Below, piece after piece: positions 7,412 through 13,413 of a stretch of 13,413 bases of DNA. The stretch lies in contig JAZOWC010000069.1 of assembly GCA_045658985.1 (NCBI GenBank), forward strand, positions 1 through 13,413. The letters run 5' to 3'. Numbering within the stretch: position 1 is the first letter of the stretch; every line of letters starts with the position of its first letter. The notes beneath the pieces are model-generated. The model ran no database searches, was not told the origin of the DNA, and saw only the letters and a list, made by a program, of their open reading frames with translations. This DNA is from RGIG3513 sp045658985. GTDB taxonomy: Bacteria > Bacillota > Clostridia > Oscillospirales > Butyricicoccaceae. A program made the translations under genes and the position numbers.

Positions 7412-8914
7412 TTATTCAACAACGTCCACGGTGATGGGCACCTGAGTGTTGATGATGGATTTTTCGTTGCTTTCGGGGTTGTAGCCGTCGATCATAACGA
7501 TCATTTCGTACGTGCCGACTTTGAGACCGCTGCCGTCGGGCAGTCTCTTGAGCTTGCAGTTGTCGAGGGCGTAGCCGATCTGCAGTCTGCCCGAACGGTA
7601 GAGCTCGGTCATGGCTGTGTCGGGGTTGTAGTCGGGGGCGATAATTTCGTCCTTGGTGCGCAGGCCCAGATCGACCAGACTGTAGCCGGCTTTGTTAAGT
7701 TCGCTGTCAGAGATGCAGATGCGGACAACAACGTCCATTGTGGCGCGGGCGGGGTTGACGTAGCCCAGATAGCCGACCATGGTGGATGCGCTGATATAGA
7801 CCTTCTGATTCATCTCAAAGCTGATACGGTTGGTGCCTGCGGGAGGGGGAGGAACGGGGTTGGGATTGACCACCGGGCGCTGGTTGGGGTCGATGATCTC
7901 GGGGACGTAGGGATCGTCCTGAGTAGTGCCGTCGCGGTCACGCAGAGCCGCCCAGCCAAGCAGAAGCAGCAGGCACAGCAGGGGGATGCCCAGCAGGCCG
8001 AGCAAAATCCACAGAGGTATGATGAAGCGGACTTTGCCCGCCACCAGACAGTTGATGATCTTGCCCGAGTTCTTGCCCACAAAACCGCCTGCGCAGCGGC
8101 CGGGGTTGAGGGTGGTGTAGACCACGCAGTTCTCAAAGGAGCCGCCGATGCAGCTGCCCACCATACCGCCGCTGACCGTGGAGCCTGCACCCTTGTGCAG
8201 ATAGTCGAGCTTGAGGTTGACTACTCTGGCGCCGCGGGTGACGCCGAAAAATCCGCTGAACTCACGGTTCTTGCCGCGGATGGAGAAGTTGTATACCGAG
8301 TGGCCGTTGCCGTCGAACACGCCCGTAAAGGGTGTGGACTCGGACGCGCCGATGGGGTCGATCTTTTTGCCGCGGAGGTTGATGTTCTCGGTGAGGATGT
8401 AGTTGCCGCCTGCTGCGGCACGGTCGCCGTCGTTGATGGCCTCAATGAGCTCGAGCAGCTGATCGGAATCGGAGATGGCGATGTACTCGGCGCTGCCCAG
8501 CTCCACGCGGTTGAGCTTGAAATCGGGCTCCAGCTTGTCATCCTTGTTGTTGCGCCAGAAGGAGCTGAGGCCGAGGCGGGAGTAGACTTCGGGCGTCTCG
8601 GTGTCGGGGGAGATGCACAGCTCCTCATCCTGATAGCGGCGGGCGTTCTGCTTGTCCTTGGAGGCCAACTTGCCGATCCAGCCGCAGTTGTCTATGCGGC
8701 CGTTGTTGCGGTAGTAGAAGCCGCCGAGTTTGCCGTCGCCCTGAACCGAGCGCACGGACACCGAGTTGCGGATAAAACCGTCGTTGTCGTATACGAATCC
8801 ACTGCCGTGGTATTTGGCTTTGAAAAGCACGTTGGCGCTGCATCCCACGATCTCGCCGCTGTTTACACCGACGAAGGACGCAACGCGATAATTTTTGTAT
8901 GTTGAGGATGCCAT
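7412..8914 (-). CDS. GLUG-repeat protein with internal membrane segment (500 aa)
   Basis: First gene of the leftward operon. The N-terminal region of about 290 aa is built of GLUG-type beta-helix repeats: FVGVNSGEIVGCS, GGFYYRNNGRIDNC, then the typical NYILTENINLRGKKIDPIG and FTGVFDGNGHSVYNFSIRG, GFFGVTRGARVVNL, GGSFENCVV and GGFVGKNSGKIINC. A single membrane segment follows at about 297-321 (IIPLWILLGLLGIPLLCLLLLL), then a Pro/Asn linker (NPNPVPPPPAG) and a C-terminal domain of about 135 aa. The repeats start at residue 12 and there is no signal peptide. With KVR before the membrane segment, the simplest topology is repeats inside and C-terminal domain outside. The C-terminal domain (YLGYVNPARATMDVVVRI..., LKVGTYEMIVMIDGYNP) resembles that of the 180-aa protein at the operon's end. 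Start: ATG with GGAAGAGG 8 nt upstream. Role unknown; possibly the membrane platform of the secreted assembly. Confidence 0.88.
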   Translation of the reverse strand: MASSTYKNYRVASFVGVNSGEIVGCSANVLFKAKYHGSGFVYDNDGFIRNSVSVRSVQGDGKLGGFYYRNNGRIDNCGWIGKLASKDKQNARRYQDEELCISPDTETPEVYSRLGLSSFWRNNKDDKLEPDFKLNRVELGSAEYIAISDSDQLLELIEAINDGDRAAAGGNYILTENINLRGKKIDPIGASESTPFTGVFDGNGHSVYNFSIRGKNREFSGFFGVTRGARVVNLKLDYLHKGAGSTVSGGMVGSCIGGSFENCVVYTTLNPGRCAGGFVGKNSGKIINCLVAGKVRFIIPLWILLGLLGIPLLCLLLLLGWAALRDRDGTTQDDPYVPEIIDPNQRPVVNPNPVPPPPAGTNRISFEMNQKVYISASTMVGYLGYVNPARATMDVVVRICISDSELNKAGYSLVDLGLRTKDEIIAPDYNPDTAMTELYRSGRLQIGYALDNCKLKRLPDGSGLKVGTYEMIVMIDGYNPESNEKSIINTQVPITVDVVE

Positions 8915-9007
8915 CAGGTACGACCTCTTCCTTCTTGTATGATAAAAGTGGTTTAGACCTCAAAAAACGGTAGGTAGCGAACACTACACCCATTGTTTGT
9001 AACTTAT

Positions 9008-9036
9008 AGAATATACCTATTTTCCGATATTGTCAA
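9008..9036 (-). promoter_or_regulatory. Sigma-A promoter of the leftward operon
   Basis: Reading leftward: TTGACA (9031-9036), a 17-bp spacer, and TATTCT (9008-9013). This matches the -35 consensus fully and the -10 in five of six positions. The expected start near 9001 leaves a leader of about 87 nt before the ATG at 8914. I see no riboswitch in that leader, only a weak GTAG/CTAC stem near 8972-8985. Confidence 0.85.
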
Positions 9037-9051
9037 GTGTCGGGGGCCGCA

Positions 9052-9070
9052 ATATATATATATATATATA
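9052..9070. repeat. (AT)n tract in the divergent intergenic region
   Basis: An uninterrupted alternating A/T run of 19 nt lies between the leftward promoter and the rightward transporter gene. It starts about 50 bp upstream of the expected leftward transcription start and is separated from the -35 by a GC-rich patch (CGGGGGCCGC). It may act as an easily melted or bent element shared by both promoters. The whole gap 8915-9235 holds no gene; it contains this tract, the leftward promoter and one or two rightward promoters. Confidence 0.7.
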
Positions 9071-9170
9071 ACTTTAATACTTTTTTTACGATTATAGGCT
9101 GTATATTATATAATATATAATAGGTATAGCCGCGGGCGGAGATTTTTTGCGGAAAAACCCTGATGCCGTG

Positions 9171-9199
9171 TTGTAAAACCCAAACGGATGTGGTATTAT
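9171..9199 (+). promoter_or_regulatory. Probable promoter of the ZIP transporter gene
   Basis: TTGTAA (9171-9176), a 17-bp spacer and TATTAT (9194-9199) give a leader of about 30 nt. A second candidate lies upstream (TTTACG 9085-9090, 18-bp spacer, TATAAT 9109-9114) and would give a leader of about 115 nt. I prefer the nearer one for its spacing. No Zur-type palindrome is obvious. Confidence 0.6.
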
Positions 9200-9235
9200 G
9201 CAAAAGCAAAGAATAAACCAAAACGGGGGATAGAT

Positions 9236-10075
9236 ATGGGTGCCATAGGGACCATAATTGCGGTGACCGCCATCGCGGGCGTTGCGGGCACGGGTCTGGG
9301 CGGAGCGGTGGGCGCAATGCTCCAAAAAAACTCCAACCGCGTGATCAGCCTGCTTCTCAGCTTTGCGGGCGGCGTTATGCTCAGCGTAGTGTGCTTTGAT
9401 CTTATTGTAGAGGCTATAGACACGGGCACGGGGATATTTGCCGTCATAGCATCGGTGGCGGTGGGCGTTGCCGTGACATTTCTGCTCAACCATATCATCG
9501 ACCGCAAAACCTCTGCCGAGATTCCCCATATAGACGAGAACCATCCCAAGACCGCCGACGATCTCAACGAGCTGATCCACAGCGACCACATCGAGCATCA
9601 CCTGTCCCGCAAGGACGACCGTATGTCGCTGTTTGTGGCGGGAATCGTTATGGCCTGCGCCATTGCCCTGCACAACGTGCCCGAAGGTATGACCATCGGC
9701 GCATCCTACGCCAGCAACGACGGCGCGCTGGGTTCTGCCGCGCTGGTGCTTGCCGTGATCATCGGCCTGCACAACATCCCAGAAGGTATGGCCGTGTCCG
9801 TGCCCCTCATCACGGGCGGAATGAGCAAGCCGAAAGCCGTGCTTATCACCGCCGCATCGGGCATCCCCACCATACTGGGCGCATTGCTCGGCTACCTGCT
9901 GGGCGAGATCGGCCCTCTGGGTCTGACCGTCAGCCTGGGCTTTGCCAGCGGTGCTATGCTCTACGTTGTGTTCGGTGAGATTTTGCCCCAGTCCATACTG
10001 ATGTACCGCAGCAAGCTGCCCGCATTCTCCGCCATCGTGGGAATACTGGCAGGCCTGCTCATTATATTTGCGTGA
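9236..10075 (+). CDS. ZIP-family divalent metal transporter (ZupT-like)
   Basis: A 279-aa integral membrane protein of the ZIP family, which moves zinc and sometimes iron or manganese into the cytoplasm. Both signature motifs are present: HNVPEG at 146-151 and HNIPEG at 179-184, in the fourth and fifth membrane helices where the family's metal site lies. The loop between helices 3 and 4 (about 87-128) is rich in His, Asp and Glu (HIDENH, HSDHIEHH), a usual metal-binding feature. About eight hydrophobic segments are visible and the length is normal for bacterial members. The ATG at 9236 is preferred over an in-frame ATG 16 codons earlier because GGGGGA is five bases upstream and the family's first helix begins here. 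It is divergent from the surface operon and has its own promoter and terminator, so it looks monocistronic. Metal preference cannot be read from sequence. Confidence 0.95.
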   Translation: MGAIGTIIAVTAIAGVAGTGLGGAVGAMLQKNSNRVISLLLSFAGGVMLSVVCFDLIVEAIDTGTGIFAVIASVAVGVAVTFLLNHIIDRKTSAEIPHIDENHPKTADDLNELIHSDHIEHHLSRKDDRMSLFVAGIVMACAIALHNVPEGMTIGASYASNDGALGSAALVLAVIIGLHNIPEGMAVSVPLITGGMSKPKAVLITAASGIPTILGALLGYLLGEIGPLGLTVSLGFASGAMLYVVFGEILPQSILMYRSKLPAFSAIVGILAGLLIIFA

Positions 10076-10097
10076 CCGTGTTTGAATAACAGATGAT

Positions 10098-10132
10098 AAT
10101 CGCCGCGTCCTGTATAGGATGCGGCGATTTTG
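10098..10132 (+). terminator. Intrinsic terminator after the ZIP gene
   Basis: AATCGCCGCGTCC and GGATGCGGCGATT form a 13-bp stem with one G-U pair and a 6-nt loop (TGTATA). It is followed by TTGCTGT and lies 22 nt after the stop codon. The T-tract is short but the stem is strong. Confidence 0.8.
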
Positions 10133-10141
10133 CTGTATCAC

Positions 10142-10170
10142 TTGAGTTTTTTGCCCGATACATATATAAT
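10142..10170 (+). promoter_or_regulatory. Promoter of the CvpA-like gene
   Basis: TTGAGT (10142-10147), a 17-bp spacer and a perfect TATAAT (10165-10170). The expected transcript start near 10177 gives a leader of about 50 nt. The 12 bases TACATATATAAT around this -10 are identical to those at 12953-12964. Confidence 0.8.
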
Positions 10171-10225
10171 ATACGTGGCAGAGTTCGCGCCCTGCCCGAA
10201 AACCCTGTAGAGAGAAGGTATTTTT

Positions 10226-12598
10226 ATGCTGCCTCCCGTGATCCTTATCCTTGCCCTTGTGTATATGGTGATAGCCGCCATCGTCGGCGTGTGCCGCGGC
10301 TTCAAGCGCTATTACCCCACCCTTGTTGTCATTGTGAGCAGCGGAGTCGTTGCCCTCGTTGCCACGCTGATACTCAAAAAAACCATGAGTCCCGCCCTCA
10401 GCGAGCTTGCGCATATGCTGATGGAAGATCTCTTTGAGTCGGATGTCATGGCCGAAATTATGTCTGCCATGCCCACCGCCGCAGGCTTTGTGGACGCCCT
10501 CCCCGCCGCGCTGGCTGCGCCCTTTGCGTTTGCAGTGCTGTTCTGCGTGGTTCTGACCTTTGCGGAGATCACCCGTGCCATTACAACCGCCATAATCAGA
10601 AGCAGCCGCAAAAAGGCGGCCGCCGAGGCGGCACAGACCTCTGCCGCACCTGCCGCGGCACAGACCCCTGCCGCCATTGAGTCTGCCTCCGCAGAATCCG
10701 CCGCCGGGGCCGCACCTGCCGAGCAGACTGCCGCATCTGCCCCTGCCGCACCTGCCCCCGCTGCCCCCGCCAAAAAATCCAAAGCCCCCGACCGCCTGCT
10801 CGGTCTTGCCGCAGGCGCCGTAGGCGGAGCGGTGATGGCATTCTGTATGCTTCTGCCCATCACCGGCCTCCTCGGTATAATGTCCGGCGTTGTAGGCGAG
10901 CTGGAGCAGACCTCCCCCGAGACCTTTGACAGTGCTTTTGAGGATGAGCAGACCGAGCGCCTGTACAATGACCTTGCCAAGCCTCTGCTTTCTGACCCCT
11001 ACGTCAGACTGAGCGGCGCACTTGGCGGCAAAGCCCTGTTCAACACCCTGTCGGGCGTCAAGGTCGAGGGCAAAAACTACCCCTTCGCTCAGCTTGTTGA
11101 CACAGGCCTCAATATTTTCGGACACGTCACCCCCTTTATGGGTGAGGATATAACCGCTTACGGTCAGCAGCACATCGCCGCCATAGAGAGCATCGTAGCC
11201 GATCTTGAGGGAGACCGCCTGCTCACCAATCTGTGCGCCGAGTTCGTGTCGGCGCTTGCATCCGCCTGGAGAAGGGGCGAGGCATTTGTGGGTATCGAGC
11301 CCATCGCCGTAGACGGCGCGTTTGCGCCCGTGCTGGACGAGCTGGTTGCCGTGCTTTCGACCACCACCAACAAGACGGTCATAGGCGACCTGCGTGTTGT
11401 CTCGGGCCTTGCTTCCGCTATGATAAAATACGATGCTATGGCCCTGCTTGGCGAGGACGGCGGAGACTTCAAAGCCCTGCTGACCAAGCCCGGATTTGTC
11501 AGCGACCTGTGCAAGGCTGTCCAGAGCAATGAGCGTATGGCGCCCGTGTTTGCCGCCGTGTCGGGACTGGGCGTAAGCATGATCTCCGAGATTGTGGGCA
11601 TCCCCGACGGGTCGGCCGATGCATCACTGGGCGGAGTGACCGTCCGCGACATTATCGACAAGATCAAAAACACCGCCCCTTCCGATCCCGCCGCCGAGGC
11701 AAAGAAGATCGAAGCCGCCGTTACCGCCGCCATCACCGTGATGGAGTCCCTCAGCTCTCAGCAGGATAACCCCCTCTACGCCGTTGACTCCAAGGCCGTG
11801 GAGGATATTATAGTCAATCTTTCCGAGACCGAGACCTTCGGTGATGCCGTGCCCCTGCTGCTTCAGGGCATCTGCAGCAGCGAGGTTCTTGAGGGCACCG
11901 GATTTTCGGGGGATGCACTCTACGAGAGCATCGAAAAGGGCGGTTACGACAATATCGCAAATACCATTGATACAGTGGGACAGACCGAAAAAATGCTGGA
12001 CAAGCTGTCGGGTGGCTCTACCGCTGCCGATACCGACGTCCGTGAGGAGCTCGAGTGGCTGATCACCAATATGACCCCCGAGACCGCAGGACTCATTACC
12101 GATCAGATAAATGCAGACACCCTCTCAAACTACGGTCTCAGCGGACAGAGTGCCGAAAGCGTGTCCGGACTGGTGTCCAATATGCTTACTGCCATGGCCG
12201 ACCAAAGCACCATGACACCCGAAGAATACAAGACCGAGTCGGACGCCATAGGCCATCTGTTTGAGGTGGCTACCGGCCTTTCCGATGCAGCATCGGGCGA
12301 GTCCGTGTTTGAGGACAAGGTTGCCGCCGCGGCCGATATCGCCCATACCGTGCTGGATTCCAAGGTGGTCAGCAGCGCCCTGATGGGTGCGGCCTATGAC
12401 CAAGACGGTCAGCTCAAGCGTGACCCTCTCGCCCTCGGCATCCAACTGTCCGAGGGTGACAAAACCTCGCTGGTAGCGGCCCTCAACAGCCGTTCCGCCG
12501 CCGACGAGAGCGAAAAACAGAAAATCACCGCCCTTGCCGCCGTGTTCAATGTTGATATCAATATCGCATCCGACGGCACGGTCACTCTGGCCAAATAA
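10226..12598 (+). CDS. CvpA-like membrane protein with very large soluble domain (790 aa)
   Basis: Membrane segments lie at about 4-22, 32-51 and 96-117. The N terminus (LALVYMVIAAIVGVCRGFKR) recalls the CvpA/colicin V production family, which is usually 160-230 aa. An Ala/Pro/Glu/Thr-rich linker (about 131-187) precedes a fourth segment at about 190-222 (RLLGLAAGAVGGAVMAFCML), which also fits the CvpA pattern 'R-L-L-G-x-x-x-G'. The remaining 570 aa are soluble and acidic, with predicted alternating helices and no signature that I recognise. An even number of membrane passes would put the N terminus and this large part on the same side. AGAAGG seven bases before ATG supports the start. A small membrane gene follows 44 nt later and is probably cotranscribed. 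The CvpA link is moderate; the function of the C-terminal part is unknown. Confidence 0.85.
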   Translation: MLPPVILILALVYMVIAAIVGVCRGFKRYYPTLVVIVSSGVVALVATLILKKTMSPALSELAHMLMEDLFESDVMAEIMSAMPTAAGFVDALPAALAAPFAFAVLFCVVLTFAEITRAITTAIIRSSRKKAAAEAAQTSAAPAAAQTPAAIESASAESAAGAAPAEQTAASAPAAPAPAAPAKKSKAPDRLLGLAAGAVGGAVMAFCMLLPITGLLGIMSGVVGELEQTSPETFDSAFEDEQTERLYNDLAKPLLSDPYVRLSGALGGKALFNTLSGVKVEGKNYPFAQLVDTGLNIFGHVTPFMGEDITAYGQQHIAAIESIVADLEGDRLLTNLCAEFVSALASAWRRGEAFVGIEPIAVDGAFAPVLDELVAVLSTTTNKTVIGDLRVVSGLASAMIKYDAMALLGEDGGDFKALLTKPGFVSDLCKAVQSNERMAPVFAAVSGLGVSMISEIVGIPDGSADASLGGVTVRDIIDKIKNTAPSDPAAEAKKIEAAVTAAITVMESLSSQQDNPLYAVDSKAVEDIIVNLSETETFGDAVPLLLQGICSSEVLEGTGFSGDALYESIEKGGYDNIANTIDTVGQTEKMLDKLSGGSTAADTDVREELEWLITNMTPETAGLITDQINADTLSNYGLSGQSAESVSGLVSNMLTAMADQSTMTPEEYKTESDAIGHLFEVATGLSDAASGESVFEDKVAAAADIAHTVLDSKVVSSALMGAAYDQDGQLKRDPLALGIQLSEGDKTSLVAALNSRSAADESEKQKITALAAVFNVDINIASDGTVTLAK

Positions 12599-12642
12599 AA
12601 AAGGCACAAGCCCCACAGCATACCTGACGGAGGAGACACAGA

Positions 12643-12834
12643 ATGTACATTTTTGTAGGAATTATCGTTGTTATCATAGGCATATTCAATATCATCTGCC
12701 CCAAAGACCGATGGGACAGAGAGTTCGGCCGCCACGTCAAAGACTCCGAGCCTACCGAATGGGCGCTCATATCCAACCGCATCCTGGGCGTGGTTATAGT
12801 CATAGTCGGCATAGCCTTTATGTTCATCAAATAA
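12643..12834 (+). CDS. Small two-helix membrane protein, DUF6199-like (63 aa)
   Basis: Two hydrophobic segments (about 3-18 and 46-62) flank a charged stretch with CPKDRWDREFG, KDSEPTEWALISNR and then the second helix. A tryptophan shortly after the first helix, S-E-P in the middle and N/R-R before the second helix recall the small Firmicute membrane family DUF6199. That assignment is from memory. GGAGGAG seven bases before ATG is a strong ribosome site. It lies 44 nt after the 790-aa gene and before a strong terminator, so it is the second gene of a two-gene unit. Role unknown. Confidence 0.85.
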   Translation: MYIFVGIIVVIIGIFNIICPKDRWDREFGRHVKDSEPTEWALISNRILGVVIVIVGIAFMFIK

Positions 12835-12848
12835 TCTGCATATACCCA

Positions 12849-12884
12849 AAAAACTCCCCGCTGTACAGAGCGGGGAGTTTTTGC
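12849..12884 (+). terminator. Strong intrinsic terminator
   Basis: AAAAACTCCCCGCT / AGCGGGGAGTTTTT is a perfect 14-bp stem with a 6-nt loop (GTACAG), whose 3' arm ends in a T-tract. It lies 14 nt after the stop of the 63-aa gene. The A-tract on the 5' side would also let it work leftward. Confidence 0.92.
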
Positions 12885-12935
12885 GTGTTTGAGCGGAATA
12901 CCAATAAAAAGTTTGTATAGCACCCAAAAACAGCC

Positions 12936-12964
12936 TTGTAAACGGATATAAGTACATATATAAT
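12936..12964 (+). promoter_or_regulatory. Promoter ahead of the 45-aa reading frame
   Basis: TTGTAA (12936-12941), a 17-bp spacer and TATAAT (12959-12964). The expected start near 12971 leaves a leader of about 39 nt before the ATG at 13010. The extended -10 region TACATATATAAT is the same as that upstream of the 790-aa gene. Confidence 0.75.
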
Positions 12965-13009
12965 TCCAAATATGTTGTAAATGCATACATACAAAAAGAG
13001 GGATCCGAT

Positions 13010-13147
13010 ATGAAAAATACAAGCCGAGCAGGATTCACCATCGCAGAGTTTATGGTCTATGAGTCGGATGGCAGATTTGTCGCCATCAAAAACGGCGCCG
13101 CCGTGGGTGCGTACGACAGCGCGGAAGCGGCTGCAAGTTCGGTATAG
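13010..13147 (+). CDS. Small orphan protein (45 aa), unrecognised
   Basis: An ATG with AGAGGG eight bases upstream and a consensus promoter before it opens a 45-codon frame ending in TAG. The protein begins MKNTSRAGFTIAEF and continues with VYESDGRFVAIKNG and VGAYDSAEAAASSV. It has no signal peptide or membrane segment. The two short beta-like stretches and an Ala-rich tail could be a mini-domain, perhaps of a family that displays a query and is cut into small units. I do not recognise it. It is isolated between two terminators, so the promoter and ribosome site are the main support for it being real. Confidence 0.6.
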   Translation: MKNTSRAGFTIAEFMVYESDGRFVAIKNGAAVGAYDSAEAAASSV

Positions 13148-13162
13148 CCTCCCCAAAACAGC

Positions 13163-13190
13163 AAAAAAAGAGACTGTCCAAAGACAGTCT
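13163..13190 (-). terminator. Leftward intrinsic terminator
   Basis: AGACTGTC / GACAGTCT (13171-13178 and 13183-13190) forms an 8-bp stem with a 4-nt loop. In the leftward direction it is followed by C and seven T, a good terminator. It implies leftward transcription from beyond the right edge passing through the hairpin array. In the rightward direction it lacks a T-tract and could only weakly end the 45-aa transcript. Confidence 0.75.
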
Positions 13191-13192
13191 AT

Positions 13193-13342
13193 CACGGCAA
13201 AGCTGTGCATATCATCAATTCCGCAGGAATTGCATATCATCAAAACAAAGTTTTGCATATCATCATTGCGTAAGCTTGTATACACGCTGTCGCGTGATGA
13301 TATTCAGCCTGACGGCTGATGATATACTATTGCTTTCGCAAT
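13193..13342. repeat. Array of short variable-stem hairpins with constant spacers
   Basis: Hairpins in order: CACGGC-AAA-GCTGTG (one wobble pair), CAATTCC-GCA-GGAATTG, CAAAAC-AAA-GTTTTG, a degenerate one near 13264-13278, CACGC-TGTC-GCGTG, TCAGCC-TGAC-GGCTGA and ATTGC-TTTC-GCAAT. The first three are separated by CATATCAT (13208, 13233, 13256) and the later ones by ATGATAT (13297) and TGATATA (13320), the reverse complement. Stem sequences differ but pairing is kept, so structure rather than sequence appears to be conserved. The two spacer orientations make the whole array a loose large inverted repeat. It lies in a region of about 265 nt without a gene. Confidence 0.85.
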
Positions 13343-13346
13343 GAAT

Positions 13347-13381
13347 AAAAAATCATTGATCCCTTTGGAAGAGGATTTTTT
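13347..13381. terminator. AT-rich inverted repeat, possibly bidirectional terminator
   Basis: AAAAAATC (13347-13354) and GATTTTTT (13374-13381) are exact reverse complements around a 19-nt segment that can form a small inner TCC-CTTT-GGA stem. It could be a weak terminator in either direction, or the outer boundary of the hairpin array. Confidence 0.4.
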
Positions 13382-13413
13382 GTGCGCGTGTCAAAAATTG
13401 TACTGTGACCCCG

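Noticed and set aside
7369..7422. Upstream TTG start (7422) for the large secreted protein
   Set aside because: It would add 18 residues encoded partly by the C run ahead of the signal peptide, overlaps the previous gene, and lacks a ribosome site; the TTG at 7368 has one.
8625..8993. Minus-strand frame starting in the operon leader (ATG at 8993)
   Set aside because: No ribosome site, and it overlaps the GLUG gene in another frame, giving an Arg/Gln-rich product typical of a shadow.
9092..11173. A 693-codon open frame on the minus strand
   Set aside because: It lies antisense to two well-supported genes (ZIP transporter and CvpA-like), has low-complexity Gly/His/Arg-rich content and no good start. 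It is a by-product of codon bias on the other strand.
12827..13285. Minus-strand 152-codon frame across the hairpin array
   Set aside because: It is made of translated array repeats (recurring DDM/MICN) and runs through two terminators; not a plausible gene.
13193..13342. CRISPR array
   Set aside because: Repeat units are only 7-8 nt, the intervening segments are hairpins, and the unit orientation flips; no cas gene is near.
13355..13412. 3' end of a minus-strand gene entering from the right edge (frame ending TGA at 13355)
   Set aside because: Only about 19 codons are visible and another frame is equally open, so no coding call can be supported, although the leftward terminator hints at a gene beyond the edge.

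Overview
The window reads as a chromosomal segment of a Gram-positive Firmicute, most likely a gut Clostridia/Oscillospirales-type organism. The reasons are strong AGGAGG-type ribosome sites, consensus sigma-A promoters with 17-bp spacers, moderately high GC, Gram-positive signal peptides, and clostridial surface-protein modules (GLUG repeats, 'GAGIG' beta-helix repeats, cadherin-like sandwich, MBG/YDG Ig-like domains). The placement is from memory of such genomes and has not been tested by search.

Left two thirds (118-8914, minus strand): six genes in the same direction, with gaps of about 43-94 nt, form a probable operon. It is driven by a near-perfect promoter (TTGACA-N17-TATTCT) at 9008-9036. 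In transcription order they are: (1) a 500-aa GLUG-repeat protein with one membrane segment and a C-terminal domain; (2) a 1516-aa secreted multidomain protein starting at TTG; (3-5) three small secreted proteins of 208, 176 and 233 aa; (6) a 180-aa membrane-anchored protein. Genes 3-5 and the C terminus of gene 2 share one recognisable module (Y-x-x-D-h-E-Y/F ... W-N/D/T ... N-x-S ...). The outward-facing C-terminal domains of genes 1 and 6 also appear related to each other. None of the secreted proteins carries LPXTG, SLH or dockerin signals. The cassette therefore looks like a self-contained secreted assembly, such as a matrix, fibre or adhesin system, bracketed by two membrane proteins. 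Its function is not known to me.

Middle (8915-10225): a divergent intergenic region of about 320 nt with an (AT)n tract separates the operon from a plus-strand ZIP-family metal transporter. The transporter is followed by a clear terminator.

Right (10142-12882, plus strand): a promoter drives a 790-aa membrane protein with a CvpA-like N-terminal region, an Ala/Pro linker and a very large soluble part. It is followed by a 63-aa DUF6199-like small membrane protein and a strong terminator.

Right end (12883-13413): a consensus promoter drives a 45-aa orphan open reading frame. After it come a leftward terminator and a dense array of short hairpins with variable stems, separated by near-constant CATATCAT/ATGATAT spacers. 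This is an intergenic repeat of unknown role. The left end (1-117) holds a weak terminator hairpin, GC-rich palindromes and a run of 13 C.
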